Source of the DNA: Nocardioides panaciterrulae | GTDB taxonomy: Bacteria > Actinomycetota > Actinomycetes > Propionibacteriales > Nocardioidaceae | Length of the DNA stretch: 64,000 nt | NCBI RefSeq assembly: GCF_013409645.1 | Contig: NZ_JACCBG010000001.1 | Coordinates: 2,788,001 to 2,852,000 of the forward strand | Direction: 5' to 3' | In this document: positions 17,977 through 26,447 of the stretch, piece after piece | Layout: every line of letters begins with the position of its first letter | Numbering within the stretch: position 1 is the first letter of the stretch | Made by a program: the position numbers and the translations under genes | The notes under the pieces: generated by a model | Seen by the model: only the letters and a program-made list of their open reading frames with translations | Told to the model about the DNA's origin: nothing | Databases searched by the model: none

Positions 17977-19179
17977 TCACCGCGCCCCCGGTCCCTGAGG
18001 ACCGGGGGCGCGGCTCGTCGACGACCCGCTCGGCGTCGACCGGGTTCGCTGGAGCGTTGGAGCCCAGCCGGTCCTCACCGATCCGGTGAGGCGAAGCGCT
18101 ACCCGGCGTGCCGGTGGCCCGGGCCAGTGGCTGACGTCGTGGCCGCGGTGGCCGGGCCGGTGGCTGACGTCGTGGCCGCGGTGGCCGCGCTGGCCGTGGC
18201 CGTGCTGGCCCCCGCCCTGAGCTCCGTGGTGGCCGGGGTGCGGGACCACCGGCCAGTGCTGGCCGAGCGCGCCGCCCGCGGCGAGCGGGCCGAGGACGAC
18301 ATGCCCGAGGCCGTGACCGTGGGCCTGGCCGTGGCCCGCAGCGAACCCGTGGCCGTGGCCAGGAGTGGACCCGTGGCGGTGGCCAGGAGTGGACCCGTGG
18401 CCGTGGCGGGACCCGATGGCGCCACCGAGCGGGTGGGCGATCAGGCCGGATGGCGCGGCGAGCGGGCCGCGGGCCGGGTGGCCGTCGTGAACGCCGGTTG
18501 CGAGGTGCGCGGTCCGCGGCCCACCCGGCTCTGTGACGCCGGGCAACACCTGGTGCACGACACCCGGGCCGATCGCGGACGTGACCGCGTGGCCGAACCC
18601 GCCCCCGACCCCGCCACCGATCCCGTGTCCGGCCTGGCCGACTGTGTGGCCGACCGTGTGGCCGACCTGGCCGACGGCGTGGTGGGCGACCTGGCCGACG
18701 GCGTGGTGGGCGACCTGGCCGACGGCGTGGTGGGCGACCTGGCCGACGGCGTGGTGGGCGAGCCCGGCGACCGGCGCCCCGGGCCACTGGGGCGACTGGT
18801 GCGAGGTGGAGGCCCCCGGATCGGGGTGGTGCGCGATGTGTCCGGGCTGCTGGCCGTGCTGGCCGTGCAGGGCCGGAGCCGACGCGGGAGCCGCGGGCGA
18901 CCCGCCGGTCGCGGAGGATCCCGCCGCGGAGGACGAGGACGCCGATGAGGCCGCGGGCGCCGGCGAGGCGGGCGCGGGCGGGGCGGGCGCCGGCACGGCC
19001 AGCAGCGGCGGCTCGGCGGGCACCCGGTGCTGCAGCTCCACGCCGGGCAGCACCCGGGCGACGTCGGCCTGCAGCACCCCCACGACCGCCTGGCTGCGCA
19101 GCGCGTTCGCGATGATCAGCGCGCAGATGATGGCGACGAGCACGAACGCGTACAGCGGTCGCTTGTGGTCGGCGCTCAT
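17977..19179 (-). CDS. Membrane-anchored histidine/glycine-rich repeat protein
   Basis: A 400-residue protein starting at ATG 19177-19179. A short basic tail and one helix (YAFVLVAIICALIIANAL, about residues 10-27) anchor it, and a conserved-looking segment (VVGVLQADVARVLPGVELQHRV) follows. The remainder is Ala/Pro/Ser-rich and then His/Gly-rich, with near-identical AHHAVGQV units in tandem and further GHG and GSTPGH repeats. The many histidines suggest metal binding or wall association, but this is inference. The last 50 residues are Arg/Ser-rich and overlap the valS terminator hairpin, so the true end could be affected by a frameshift. No family is recognised. It is convergent with valS. 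Confidence 0.65.
   Translation of the reverse strand: MSADHKRPLYAFVLVAIICALIIANALRSQAVVGVLQADVARVLPGVELQHRVPAEPPLLAVPAPAPPAPASPAPAASSASSSSAAGSSATGGSPAAPASAPALHGQHGQQPGHIAHHPDPGASTSHQSPQWPGAPVAGLAHHAVGQVAHHAVGQVAHHAVGQVAHHAVGQVGHTVGHTVGQAGHGIGGGVGGGFGHAVTSAIGPGVVHQVLPGVTEPGGPRTAHLATGVHDGHPARGPLAAPSGLIAHPLGGAIGSRHGHGSTPGHRHGSTPGHGHGFAAGHGQAHGHGLGHVVLGPLAAGGALGQHWPVVPHPGHHGAQGGGQHGHGQRGHRGHDVSHRPGHRGHDVSHWPGPPARRVALRLTGSVRTGWAPTLQRTRSTPSGSSTSRAPGPQGPGAR
17980..18013. terminator. Bidirectional terminator hairpin after valS
   Basis: A perfect 15-bp stem (CCGCGCCCCCGGTCC / GGACCGGGGGCGCGG) with a CTGA loop, 27 nt after the valS stop. No T-tract follows. It overlaps the last codons of the convergent histidine-rich gene. 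Confidence 0.75.
18673..18762. repeat. 24-bp tandem repeat in the histidine-rich gene
   Basis: About 3.7 copies of a 24-bp unit (GACGGCGTGGTGGGCGACCTGGCC on the plus strand) encode tandem AHHAVGQV on the minus strand. Copies are nearly identical at DNA level, pointing to recent expansion. Looser repeats lie at about 18127-18190 and 18350-18410. Confidence 0.9.
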
Positions 19180-19295
19180 CAGTCGAAGTCCTCGATGTCC
19201 GAGAGGCGGTGTCCGGAAAGAAGGGCGTGGAGCGACCCAGACTCCATCCAACCGGGACGGGCGCCAGGGGACCATGACCCGATCGACCCAGATGA

Positions 19296-19315
19296 ACTAG
19301 TCGGAAATGACTAGT
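19296..19315. promoter_or_regulatory. Palindrome ACTAGTC-N6-GACTAGT
   Basis: A perfect 7-bp inverted repeat in AT-richer DNA between clpX and the histidine-rich gene, about 116 bp upstream of the latter's start. It could be an operator for that gene; no regulator is identified. Confidence 0.45.
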
Positions 19316-19323
19316 CCATCTGT

Positions 19324-19350
19324 CCGACGCCGGCTCGCGGCCGGCGTCGG
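19324..19350. terminator. clpX terminator hairpin
   Basis: An 11-bp perfect stem (CCGACGCCGGC / GCCGGCGTCGG) with a five-base loop, 7 nt beyond the clpX stop. Confidence 0.75.
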
Positions 19351-19357
19351 CCGGTCG

Positions 19358-20641
19358 TCAGGCGGACTTCTTCTTCTTCGCCTCGGACTCGCGTGGCACC
19401 AGGGTCGGGGCCACGTCGTCGATGACCACCTCGCGGGTCACGATGACCTTGCTGACGTCGCCGCGCGACGGCACTTCGTACATCACGTGGAGGAGCACCT
19501 CCTCGATGATCGCGCGGAGTCCGCGCGCGCCCGTGCCCCGCTCGAGTGCCTTGTCGGCGATCGACTCGACCGCCTCGGCGGTGAACTCCAGCTCGACGCC
19601 GTCGATGTCGAAGAGCTTCTGGTACTGCTTGACCAGCGCGTTGCGGGGCTCGGTGAGGATCTGCACCAGCGCCGCCTGGTCGAGCTTGGAGACCGACGCG
19701 ATCAGCGGCAGGCGGCCGATGAACTCCGGGATCAGCCCGAACTTGGTGAGGTCCTCGGGGCGCACCTGGGACAGCAGGTCCTCGGCCTCGCGCTCGGCCT
19801 GCCCGCGCACCTCGGCGGTGAAGCCCAGCGTCTTCTTGCCGACCCGCTGCTCGACGATGTGCTCGAGCCCGGCGAAGGCGCCGCCGACGATGAACAGGAT
19901 GTTCGTGGTGTCGATCTGGATGAACTCCTGGTGGGGGTGCTTGCGCCCACCCTGGGGAGGCACCGAGGCCGTGGTGCCCTCGATGATCTTCAGCAGCGCC
20001 TGCTGCACGCCCTCGCCGGAGACGTCACGGGTGATCGAGGGGTTCTCGGCCTTACGGGCCACCTTGTCGATCTCGTCGATGTAGATGATGCCGGTCTCGG
20101 CCTTCTTGACGTCGTAGTCGGCGGCCTGGATCAGCTTGAGGAGGATGTTCTCGACGTCCTCACCGACGTAGCCCGCCTCGGTGAGCGCGGTGGCGTCGGC
20201 GATCGCGAACGGGACGTTGAGCATCCGGGCCAGCGTCTGGGCGAGGTAGGTCTTGCCGCAGCCGGTCGGGCCGATCACCAGGATGTTGGACTTGGCGACC
20301 TCGACCGACTCCTCCTTGCTGTGCTTGCCCGCGACGGGCTGGAGGCCGGCCTGGACCCGCTTGTAGTGGTTGTAGACGGCCACCGCCAGCGACTTCTTCG
20401 CCTGCTCCTGGCCGATCACGTAGGAGTTGAGGAACTCGAAGATCTCCCGCGGCTTGGGCAGTTCCTCGAGACCGACCTCGGCGCCCTCGCTGAGCTCCTC
20501 CTCGATGATCTCGTTGCACAGATCGATGCACTCGTCACAGATGTAGACACCGGGACCGGCGATCAGCTTCTTGACCTGCTTCTGGCTCTTGCCGCAGAAG
20601 GAACACTTCAGCAGGTCCCCTCCGTCACCGATGCGTGCCAC
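19358..20641 (-). CDS. clpX: ATP-dependent Clp protease ATP-binding subunit ClpX
   Basis: A 427-residue AAA+ unfoldase that feeds substrates to ClpP. The N-terminal zinc domain has C13, C16, C35 and C38. Walker A is GPTGCGKT (124-131), Walker B lies in [12 protein letters not shown], and the sensor and pore regions are intact ([11 protein letters not shown]). A lysine-rich tail ends the protein. The start is GTG at 20639-20641. It lies 112 bp after clpP2 on the same strand, and a hairpin follows it. Confidence 0.97.
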   Translation of the reverse strand: MARIGDGGDLLKCSFCGKSQKQVKKLIAGPGVYICDECIDLCNEIIEEELSEGAEVGLEELPKPREIFEFLNSYVIGQEQAKKSLAVAVYNHYKRVQAGLQPVAGKHSKEESVEVAKSNILVIGPTGCGKTYLAQTLARMLNVPFAIADATALTEAGYVGEDVENILLKLIQAADYDVKKAETGIIYIDEIDKVARKAENPSITRDVSGEGVQQALLKIIEGTTASVPPQGGRKHPHQEFIQIDTTNILFIVGGAFAGLEHIVEQRVGKKTLGFTAEVRGQAEREAEDLLSQVRPEDLTKFGLIPEFIGRLPLIASVSKLDQAALVQILTEPRNALVKQYQKLFDIDGVELEFTAEAVESIADKALERGTGARGLRAIIEEVLLHVMYEVPSRGDVSKVIVTREVVIDDVAPTLVPRESEAKKKKSA

Positions 20642-20753
20642 GGGCGGTCATCCTCCGGTTCGAAATCCAAAGATCTTCAAAGCCCCTCGACGGTACCCCG
20701 TCCCGCCCCCGGACGGGGGCGGGACACGAGGTTCGCGTCGACGAGCTGATGGG

Positions 20754-21365
20754 TCAGGCCGAGAGTGCGGGCGTGCCCTTGCGCGACTCGACCACCGCGT
20801 CGATGAGGCCGTACTCGACGGCCCCCTCGGCGGTGAGGATCTTGTCGCGCTCGATGTCCTTGGAGACCTGCTCGATGCTGCGACCGCTGTGGTCGCTGAT
20901 CATCTTCTCGAGCAGCTCACGCATCCGCAGGATCTCGTTGGCCTGGATCTCGATGTCCGAGGTCTGGCCGAACGTGCCCTCGGTGTAGGGCTGGTGGATG
21001 AGGATCCGGCTGTTCGGCAGCGCCATCCGCTTGCCGGCGGCACCGGCGCCCAGCAGGATCGCGGCGGCCGAGGCGGCCTGCCCGATGCAGACGGTCTGCA
21101 CGTCGCACTTGATGAAGTTCATCGTGTCGTAGATCGCCGTCAGCGCGGTGAACGAGCCACCGGGGCTGTTGATGTAGATCTGGATGTCCTGGTCGGGGTT
21201 CATCGACTCCAGGCACATCAGCTGGGCGATCACGGCGTTGGCGACGTCGTCGGAGATCGGGGTGCCGAGGTAGATGATGCGGTCCTCGAACAGCTTGGCG
21301 TAGGGGTCGATGCGACGGAAGCCGTACGACGTCCGCTCTTCCCACTGCGGGATGTAGTAGTTCAT
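20754..21365 (-). CDS. clpP2: ATP-dependent Clp protease proteolytic subunit ClpP2
   Basis: A 203-residue serine protease subunit. The catalytic residues are Ser99 (IGQAASAAA) and His124 (ILIHQPYTEG), with the Asp in the DRDK/ERDK segment near the C-terminus. Actinobacterial ClpP1 and ClpP2 form a mixed tetradecamer. The ATG at 21363-21365 gives MNYYIPQWEERTSYG; a TTG at 21372-21374 overlapping the clpP1 stop is the alternative. Only five bases separate it from clpP1, so they form an operon. Confidence 0.95.
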   Translation of the reverse strand: MNYYIPQWEERTSYGFRRIDPYAKLFEDRIIYLGTPISDDVANAVIAQLMCLESMNPDQDIQIYINSPGGSFTALTAIYDTMNFIKCDVQTVCIGQAASAAAILLGAGAAGKRMALPNSRILIHQPYTEGTFGQTSDIEIQANEILRMRELLEKMISDHSGRSIEQVSKDIERDKILTAEGAVEYGLIDAVVESRKGTPALSA

Positions 21366-21370
21366 GTCGA

Positions 21371-22012
21371 TCAACCCTTCTCGTGGGCCGGGCGGCCGTG
21401 GTCGGCCGCGTCGCGGGCGCTCTTGACCACCTGGTCGACCAGGCCGTACTCCACGGCCTGCTCGGCGGTGAACCAGCGGTCCCGGTCGGCGTCGGCCTCG
21501 ACCTGCTCGACCGGCTGGCCGGTGTGCTCGGCGATCAGCTCGAGCAGGACCTTCTTGATGTGCAGCGACTGCTGGGCCTGGATCTTGATGTCCGAGGCCG
21601 AGCCACCCATGCCGGAGGAGGGCTGGTGCATCATGATCCGCGCGTGCGGCAGCGCGTAGCGCTTGCCCTTGGTGCCGGCGCAGAGCAGGAACTGGCCCAT
21701 CGACGCCGCCAGGCCCATGCCGACCGTCGCCACGTCGTTGGGGATGTAGTTCATCGTGTCGTAGATCGCCATGCCGGCGTCGACGGAGCCACCGGGGCTG
21801 TTGATGTGCAGGAAGATGTCGGCCTCGGGGTCCTCCGCCGAGAGCAGCAGCAGCTGCGCACAGATCGCGTTCGCGTTCTGGTCGCGGACCTCGGAGCCGA
21901 GGAAGACGATCCGCTCACGAAGCAGGCGCTGGTAGATGTGGTCGTCGAGGACGTTGAAGCCCGACGCCCCGTTCATCTGGGGCGCGAGGCTGGGGCTGGG
22001 ATTCTGGGTCAC
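21371..22012 (-). CDS. clpP1: ATP-dependent Clp protease proteolytic subunit ClpP1
   Basis: A 213-residue ClpP with Ser104 (GLAASMGQF), His129 (IMMHQPSSG) and an Asp near 178 ([14 protein letters not shown]). The GTG at 22010-22012 was chosen because TAGGGT lies 7 nt upstream (22020-22025), giving a leaderless message. An internal ATG at 21976 is the alternative and would remove a probable propeptide-like N-terminus. It is first in clpP1-clpP2, with a ClgR-like box upstream. Confidence 0.94.
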   Translation of the reverse strand: MTQNPSPSLAPQMNGASGFNVLDDHIYQRLLRERIVFLGSEVRDQNANAICAQLLLLSAEDPEADIFLHINSPGGSVDAGMAIYDTMNYIPNDVATVGMGLAASMGQFLLCAGTKGKRYALPHARIMMHQPSSGMGGSASDIKIQAQQSLHIKKVLLELIAEHTGQPVEQVEADADRDRWFTAEQAVEYGLVDQVVKSARDAADHGRPAHEKG

Positions 22013-22019
22013 GAGAGCG

Positions 22020-22025
22020 ACCCTA
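22020..22025 (-). promoter_or_regulatory. -10 hexamer for clpP1 (leaderless)
   Basis: TAGGGT on the minus strand, 7 nt before the GTG at 22012. Confidence 0.55.
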
Positions 22026-22064
22026 GTCGCAAGCGGGGACACTTCCACGGTTTGCCCCTCGCTG

Positions 22065-22079
22065 TTCGCCGACAGCAGA
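22065..22079. promoter_or_regulatory. ClgR-like box upstream of clpP1
   Basis: TTCGCCGACAGCAGA matches the core of the published ClgR site (CGCYNANRGCG) at all but one position. It lies about 53 bp upstream of the clpP1 start and about 40 bp upstream of the proposed -10. ClgR is the known activator of clpP genes in actinobacteria. Confidence 0.4.
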
Positions 22080-22081
22080 TT

Positions 22082-23266
22082 TCAGGCCAGCCAGGCGGTC
22101 AGGGCCCGGTGCACCTCGGGGTGGTTCAACAAGCCGAAGTGGCCGGTGCCGCCGACGTGCAGCAGGTCCGCCCCGGGGAACAGCTCCCGGCCCCGGGCGT
22201 CCCGGCCGTACGCCGACTCCGGGCGCACGAGCAGGTCGCCGAGGACCTCCGCGAGGGGGTGGCCCGCCGAGCGCGTCAGCGTCGCGGCGACCAGGTGGTA
22301 GCGCGCGTGCGGGAGCGGTGGGACGTCCTCGGTGAGCCCGGCCACGAGGTCGTGCACGCCTATGGAGCGCCAGTCCAGGATCCGGCCGAACGCGGCGGTC
22401 TCCGGCAGCACGGCCATCCCGCGGCTGCCGTGGCCCACGCCCCGGGCCAGCGGCGCGCCGAGGTGCGGCGTACCGAGCGTGACCACGTCGGAGACCCGCT
22501 GCGCCCACGGCCGCTCGGCCGTGGCGGCGACGGCGCCCGCCGCCCGCATCACCAGCCCGCCCATCGAGTGCCCGACCAGCGCGATCCGCTCGACCTCGAC
22601 CGGCCACTGCTCGACGAGGTGCTGCAGCAGCGCCGAGAGCCCCGCGCCGTTCTCCCGCAGCCCCAGCCCGGTGTTGGCGCGCAGCAGCACCGGCGTCCAG
22701 CCCGCGGCCGCCAGCGTCTCGGCGTAGGTCGCGCCGACCTGCTCCCGCCCCCTGCCCCAGTGGGACTCGTCCTCGCACAGGCCGTGGAGCAGCACCACCA
22801 CGCGACCGGTCGCGTCCGGGAAGGCCTCCGCCAGCGCGTCGGCCCGCGGGACCACGTCGCGGCCGCCCACCCGCACCGCCAGCGGGATGGCCATCAGCGG
22901 CCGCTCGTCTCGCAACCGGTCGCCGATCAGCCCGTTGACCGCCGAGGCCAGGAACCGACCGGCGGGCCGCTCGTCGAGGCGCGGTCCGAGCCCGGTCGCG
23001 GCCGCCCGGTCCAGGCCGCGGGAGGTCGCCCGCAGCCCGGCGGAGAGCCCGCCGTACACCGCCGCCGCGATCCCGCGGTGCGCCAGGTGCGGCACCGCGG
23101 CCGCGGGGCCCGTCGTACGACGGGTCAGGCCGTGGAACCGGTCGGCCCAGGCGAGGTGGGTGTCGCGGACCGTGTGGACGACCAGCTCGTCGGCGACCTG
23201 CGAGAGCAGGGACAGGGCATCGAGCAGGCCCGGCTCGGTGGTGGGACGACCTCGCGTGGGGGACAC
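22082..23266 (-). CDS. Alpha/beta hydrolase, lipase-like
   Basis: A 394-residue protein with an N-terminal helical region of about 150 residues and an alpha/beta-hydrolase domain. HLLVG-type elements are VVVLLHGLCEDESHW (oxyanion strand) and the nucleophile elbow VGHSMGG. Downstream, VTLGTPHLGAPLARG resembles PGAP1/lipase families, and GGTGHFGLLNHPEV supplies the catalytic His. The substrate is probably an ester or lipid, but this is inference. The GTG at 23264-23266 has TACGGT 6 nt upstream (23273-23278), preferred over an ATG at 23293. It replaces the lipase that sits near tig in some relatives. Confidence 0.83.
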   Translation of the reverse strand: MSPTRGRPTTEPGLLDALSLLSQVADELVVHTVRDTHLAWADRFHGLTRRTTGPAAAVPHLAHRGIAAAVYGGLSAGLRATSRGLDRAAATGLGPRLDERPAGRFLASAVNGLIGDRLRDERPLMAIPLAVRVGGRDVVPRADALAEAFPDATGRVVVLLHGLCEDESHWGRGREQVGATYAETLAAAGWTPVLLRANTGLGLRENGAGLSALLQHLVEQWPVEVERIALVGHSMGGLVMRAAGAVAATAERPWAQRVSDVVTLGTPHLGAPLARGVGHGSRGMAVLPETAAFGRILDWRSIGVHDLVAGLTEDVPPLPHARYHLVAATLTRSAGHPLAEVLGDLLVRPESAYGRDARGRELFPGADLLHVGGTGHFGLLNHPEVHRALTAWLA

Positions 23267-23272
23267 GGCCGC

Positions 23273-23278
23273 ACCGTA
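23273..23278 (-). promoter_or_regulatory. -10 hexamer for the hydrolase gene (leaderless)
   Basis: TACGGT on the minus strand, 6 nt before the GTG at 23266. Confidence 0.5.
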
Positions 23279-23402
23279 CCCAATCGAGTGCACGGATGTG
23301 CACCGAATGCCGCCCGCCCGGCGTGGCGCGCACCGTGGCCCGGCGTGGCGAGGTCGCGGCCGCAGGAGGCCCGGGGCCGGGGCGCCCGACTTGTCAGGCT
23401 CT

Positions 23403-23444
23403 TCTCTCGGTTGGGGGCCGTTGCAACGGCCCCCAACCGAGAGA
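23403..23444. repeat. Perfect 42-bp palindrome
   Basis: Each 21-nt arm (TCTCTCGGTTGGGGGCCGTTG) is the exact reverse complement of the other, with no central spacer. A partial third arm, CGGCCCCCAA, recurs at about 23486-23496. It lies between tig and the hydrolase, separate from the tig terminator. It may be a second terminator or a relic of a mobile palindrome. Confidence 0.85.
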
Positions 23445-23500
23445 CTCCCCGGCTGGCCGGGGATTCCTGCAGCGACCTGCAGCGACCGGCCCCCAATGAC

Positions 23501-23532
23501 ACCGACCCGCCGGGAGCTCCCGGCGGGTCGGT
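23501..23532. terminator. tig terminator palindrome
   Basis: A perfect 32-bp palindrome (arm ACCGACCCGCCGGGAG) 26 nt beyond the tig stop. As RNA it gives a very stable hairpin. Confidence 0.75.
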
Positions 23533-23557
23533 GGTCAGGCTTGGGTGAGCGCGAAGG

Positions 23558-24979
23558 TCAGGCCTTGTCGGCCGACTCCTCGGTGGCCTCAGCCTCGGTG
23601 GCCTCGGCGTCGGCTGCCTCGGGAGCAGCCTCCTCGGCGGCCTCGGGCTCACCGATGGTGCCGTCGGGGCGCAGGTTCTTCAGCTCCACCACGTTGCCCG
23701 AGGCGTCCTTGACGACCGCGGCCTCCACGATCGTGGCCAGCGCCTTGCCGCGCAGGATCTCCTGGACCAGGTCCGGGATGTGGTTGTGCTCGAACATGTG
23801 GTTCGCGAACTCCTGCGGGTCCTGGCCGGACTGCTGGGCGCGACGCACGAGGTGCTCGGAGAGCTCCTCCTGGCTGACGTTGAAGTCCTCGGTCTTCGCG
23901 ATCTCGTCCAGGACGAACTGGGCGGCCACCGCGTCGCGGACCCGGCGCTCGAGCTCGGCCTCGAACTCCTCCTGGGTCTGCTTCGCGTCCTCGAGGTACT
24001 TCTCCATGGTGATGCCGGCGTACATCAGCTGCTGCTCGATGTTCTGGCGCCGGGCGTTCAGCTCGTCGGTGACCATGGTCTCGGGCAGCGGGATCTCGAC
24101 CTTCTCCAGCAGGGCCTCGAGCACCGCGTCGCGGGCGGCGGCGGCCTGCTCGAGGCGCTTGCCGCGACCCAGGCGCTCACGCACGTCGGCCGCCAGCTCC
24201 TCGGCGGTGTCGAACTCCGAGGCCATCTGGGCGAACTCGTCGTCGAACTCCGGCAGCTCCTGCTCCTGGACCTGGGAGACGGTGACCTCGACCTCGACCT
24301 CCTCGCCGAGCAGGTCACCACCGACCAGCTGCGAGGAGAAGGTCTTGGTCTCGCCGGCCTTCATGCCGGTCAGCGCCTCGTCGAGACCGTCGAGCATGCC
24401 GCCGCGGCCGACCTGGTAGGACATCCCGGCGACCTCGGCGCCCTCGAGCACCTCGCCGTCCTTGCGGGCCTGGAGGTCCATCACCACGAAGTCGCCGTCC
24501 GCGGCCTCGCGCTCGACGTCGTTGAGGGTGCCGAAGCGCTCACGCAGCGCCTTGACCTGCTCCTCGACGTCCTCGTCGGAGACCTCGATGTCCTCGACCT
24601 CGGCCTCGAGGCCGTCGTACGCCGGGATCTCGACCTCGGGACGCACGTCGACCTCGGCGGTGAACTCGAGCGTGGCGTTGTCCTCGAACTTGGTGACCTC
24701 GATGTCCGGCTGCGCCAGCGGCGTCAGGGAGTTCTCCTGCAGCGCCTCGATGTACTTCTGGGGCAGCACGTCGTTGATGGCCTGGTCGAGGACCGCACCG
24801 CGACCGACCTGGCGGTCGATCACCATCGGCGGCACCTTGCCGCGGCGGAAGCCGGGCACGTTGATCTGCTGGGCAATCTTCTTGTACGCCGCGTCGAGGC
24901 TCGGCCTGAGCTCCTCGAAGGGCACCTCGACGGTCAGCTTGGCCCGGGTCGGGCTCAAGGTCTCGACGGCGCTCTTCAC
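23558..24979 (-). CDS. tig: Trigger factor (ribosome-associated chaperone)
   Basis: A 473-residue chaperone and peptidyl-prolyl isomerase. The N-terminal ribosome-binding signature is GFRRGKVPP, the FKBP-like domain follows (GDFVVMDLQARKDGEVLEGA, GLDEALTGMKAGETKTF), then the helical substrate-binding domain and an acidic Glu/Ala-rich tail typical of actinobacteria. The GTG at 24977-24979 is fixed by GAGGAGA about 7 nt upstream. Two tRNA genes lie just upstream on the same strand. A palindromic terminator follows. Confidence 0.96.
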   Translation of the reverse strand: MKSAVETLSPTRAKLTVEVPFEELRPSLDAAYKKIAQQINVPGFRRGKVPPMVIDRQVGRGAVLDQAINDVLPQKYIEALQENSLTPLAQPDIEVTKFEDNATLEFTAEVDVRPEVEIPAYDGLEAEVEDIEVSDEDVEEQVKALRERFGTLNDVEREAADGDFVVMDLQARKDGEVLEGAEVAGMSYQVGRGGMLDGLDEALTGMKAGETKTFSSQLVGGDLLGEEVEVEVTVSQVQEQELPEFDDEFAQMASEFDTAEELAADVRERLGRGKRLEQAAAARDAVLEALLEKVEIPLPETMVTDELNARRQNIEQQLMYAGITMEKYLEDAKQTQEEFEAELERRVRDAVAAQFVLDEIAKTEDFNVSQEELSEHLVRRAQQSGQDPQEFANHMFEHNHIPDLVQEILRGKALATIVEAAVVKDASGNVVELKNLRPDGTIGEPEAAEEAAPEAADAEATEAEATEESADKA

Positions 24980-25013
24980 AGGTTGTCTCCTCATCTGGGG
25001 TTCCGGTTGTGCG

Positions 25014-25086
25014 TCGGGGCGACAGGACTCGAACCTGCGATCTCCTGCTCCCAAAGCAGGCGCGCTAGCCACTACGCTACGCCCCG
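25014..25086 (-). tRNA. tRNA-Pro (anticodon TGG)
   Basis: A 73-nt cloverleaf. Acceptor CGGGGCG pairs with CGCCCCG, D-stem GCGT/GCGC, anticodon stem CCTGC/GCAGG around loop TTTGGGA, T-arm GCAGG-TTCGAGT-CCTGT, discriminator A. The 3' CCA is not encoded. It lies 35 bp before tig. Confidence 0.95.
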
Positions 25087-25112
25087 CCAAGTCGCCCCGA
25101 GAGGCTCCTTGG

Positions 25113-25183
25113 AGCGGATGACGGGAATCGAACCCGCGTAGCCAGTTTGGAAGACTGGGGCTCTACCATTGAGCTACATCCGC
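25113..25183 (-). tRNA. tRNA-Gly (anticodon TCC)
   Basis: A 71-nt cloverleaf. Acceptor GCGGATG pairs with CATCCGC, D-stem GCTC/GAGC, anticodon stem CCAGT/ACTGG around loop CTTCCAA, T-arm GCGGG-TTCGATT-CCCGT, discriminator T as usual for bacterial tRNA-Gly. CCA is not encoded. It lies 26 bp upstream of tRNA-Pro and is probably co-transcribed. Confidence 0.95.
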
Positions 25184-25321
25184 GCGCGAGATCGCCCTCC
25201 CCTCGGGGTCGAAGGGGGGAGTCCGCCGGTGTCATCGTGCCACAAGGCCGGCCGACCTCCCCAACCGAGGCGGACCCGACCGGTCCCCGGCTCGCCGGCC
25301 CGGCGCCGACCGCGTGGCGCC

Positions 25322-26422
25322 TCAGGCCCGATGGACCAGCAGCAGCGCGCGGTCGTCGTTGTCGGAGCCCACCGCGTCGACCAGCCGGGCCGCCCCGCCC
25401 TCGAAGCCGCCCCGCAGCAGGCGCTCGGCCTGCCCCAGCAGCCGGTCGATGCCCAGGCTGATGTCGCGTCGCGGGGTCTCCACCAGACCGTCGGTGTAGA
25501 GCAGCAGCGCGTCCCCCGGCCGCAGCACGCCCTCGACCACCGGGAACTCGGCGTCCTCGATGAGCCCCAGGACCGGCCCTTCGATGTCCAGCACCGACCA
25601 GCGCCCCGCCCCCGCGGCGAAGTGCACGGCCGGCGGGTGGCCGGCCGAGTGCAGCTGGAACGCCCCGCTGACCAGGTCGAGCGAGAGGTGCACGGCCGTG
25701 GCGAAGCCCTCCTCCCACTCCTGGCGCAGCAGGTAGTCGTTGGAGGCGCGCAGGAACTCCGCCGAGGGCAGCGAGGTCAGCAGCCCCCCGCAGGCGCCGG
25801 AGAGCAGCAGGGCCCGGGTGCCGGCCTGCTCCCCCTTGCCGGACACGTCGACGACCACCACGTCGAGCCGGTCGCCGGCGCGCGACTTGGCCGCGACGAT
25901 GAAGTCCCCGGCGAACGGCGTGCCGCCGGACGAGCGGAGCGCGGACTCGGCGTACCAGCCCGCCGGCAGCGGCGGGATGCCGCCCTGGCTGAGGATCCGG
26001 TCGCGCAGGTCGACCAGCATCGACTCCCCCAGCGCGCCGGCGACCCCGAGGCGCGAACGGCGGAAGCTGGTCAGCAGGATGATGAAGCTGAGCAGGAACA
26101 GGATCGTCACCGCGCCGACGGTGCGGGCGTCCAGGTGCGGCCGCGTGGTGAGCAGCAGCATCAGCACGACCAGCACGAACACCACGAACCAGGGCAGCTG
26201 CCGGGGTCCGAGCAGCAGGCTGCCGACCAGCAGCGGCACCACCAGGGCACTCAGCGGTACGACGTCGAACCGGTCGATCAGCCCGGCGATGAGCAGGGTG
26301 CCGATCACCAGCCCCGTGGTGGTCCGGCCCTCGGGTCTCGAGGCGCGCCGGAGCAGGCCGTTCCAGGCACGACGCGTCCCGGTGGGACGGGCCGGCCTCA
26401 GGGGCTCGCGCAGCGCGGTCAT
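25322..26422 (-). CDS. Membrane-anchored SpoIIE-type PP2C phosphatase
   Basis: A 366-residue protein. The N-terminal 150 residues hold four or five membrane helices (LVIGTLLIAGLIDRF, ALVVPLLVGSLLLG, WFVVFVLVVLMLLL, AVTILFLLSFIILL). The C-terminal half is a SpoIIE/RsbU phosphatase with metal-binding Asp residues in GGDF-like FAGDFIVAA, VVVDVSGKGEQAG, AGHPP and LLLYTDGLVE. Such proteins dephosphorylate anti-anti-sigma factors, but no partner switch gene is nearby, so the target is unknown. The ATG is at 26420-26422. No sensor domain other than the membrane region is seen. Confidence 0.88.
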   Translation of the reverse strand: MTALREPLRPARPTGTRRAWNGLLRRASRPEGRTTTGLVIGTLLIAGLIDRFDVVPLSALVVPLLVGSLLLGPRQLPWFVVFVLVVLMLLLTTRPHLDARTVGAVTILFLLSFIILLTSFRRSRLGVAGALGESMLVDLRDRILSQGGIPPLPAGWYAESALRSSGGTPFAGDFIVAAKSRAGDRLDVVVVDVSGKGEQAGTRALLLSGACGGLLTSLPSAEFLRASNDYLLRQEWEEGFATAVHLSLDLVSGAFQLHSAGHPPAVHFAAGAGRWSVLDIEGPVLGLIEDAEFPVVEGVLRPGDALLLYTDGLVETPRRDISLGIDRLLGQAERLLRGGFEGGAARLVDAVGSDNDDRALLLVHRA

Positions 26423-26447
26423 GGTCGGATCCTCGGGCTTGGTCGGT

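Noticed and set aside
25014..25183. tRNA-associated integration (att) site
   Set aside because: No integrase, direct repeat of a tRNA end, or foreign gene block is present next to the two tRNAs.
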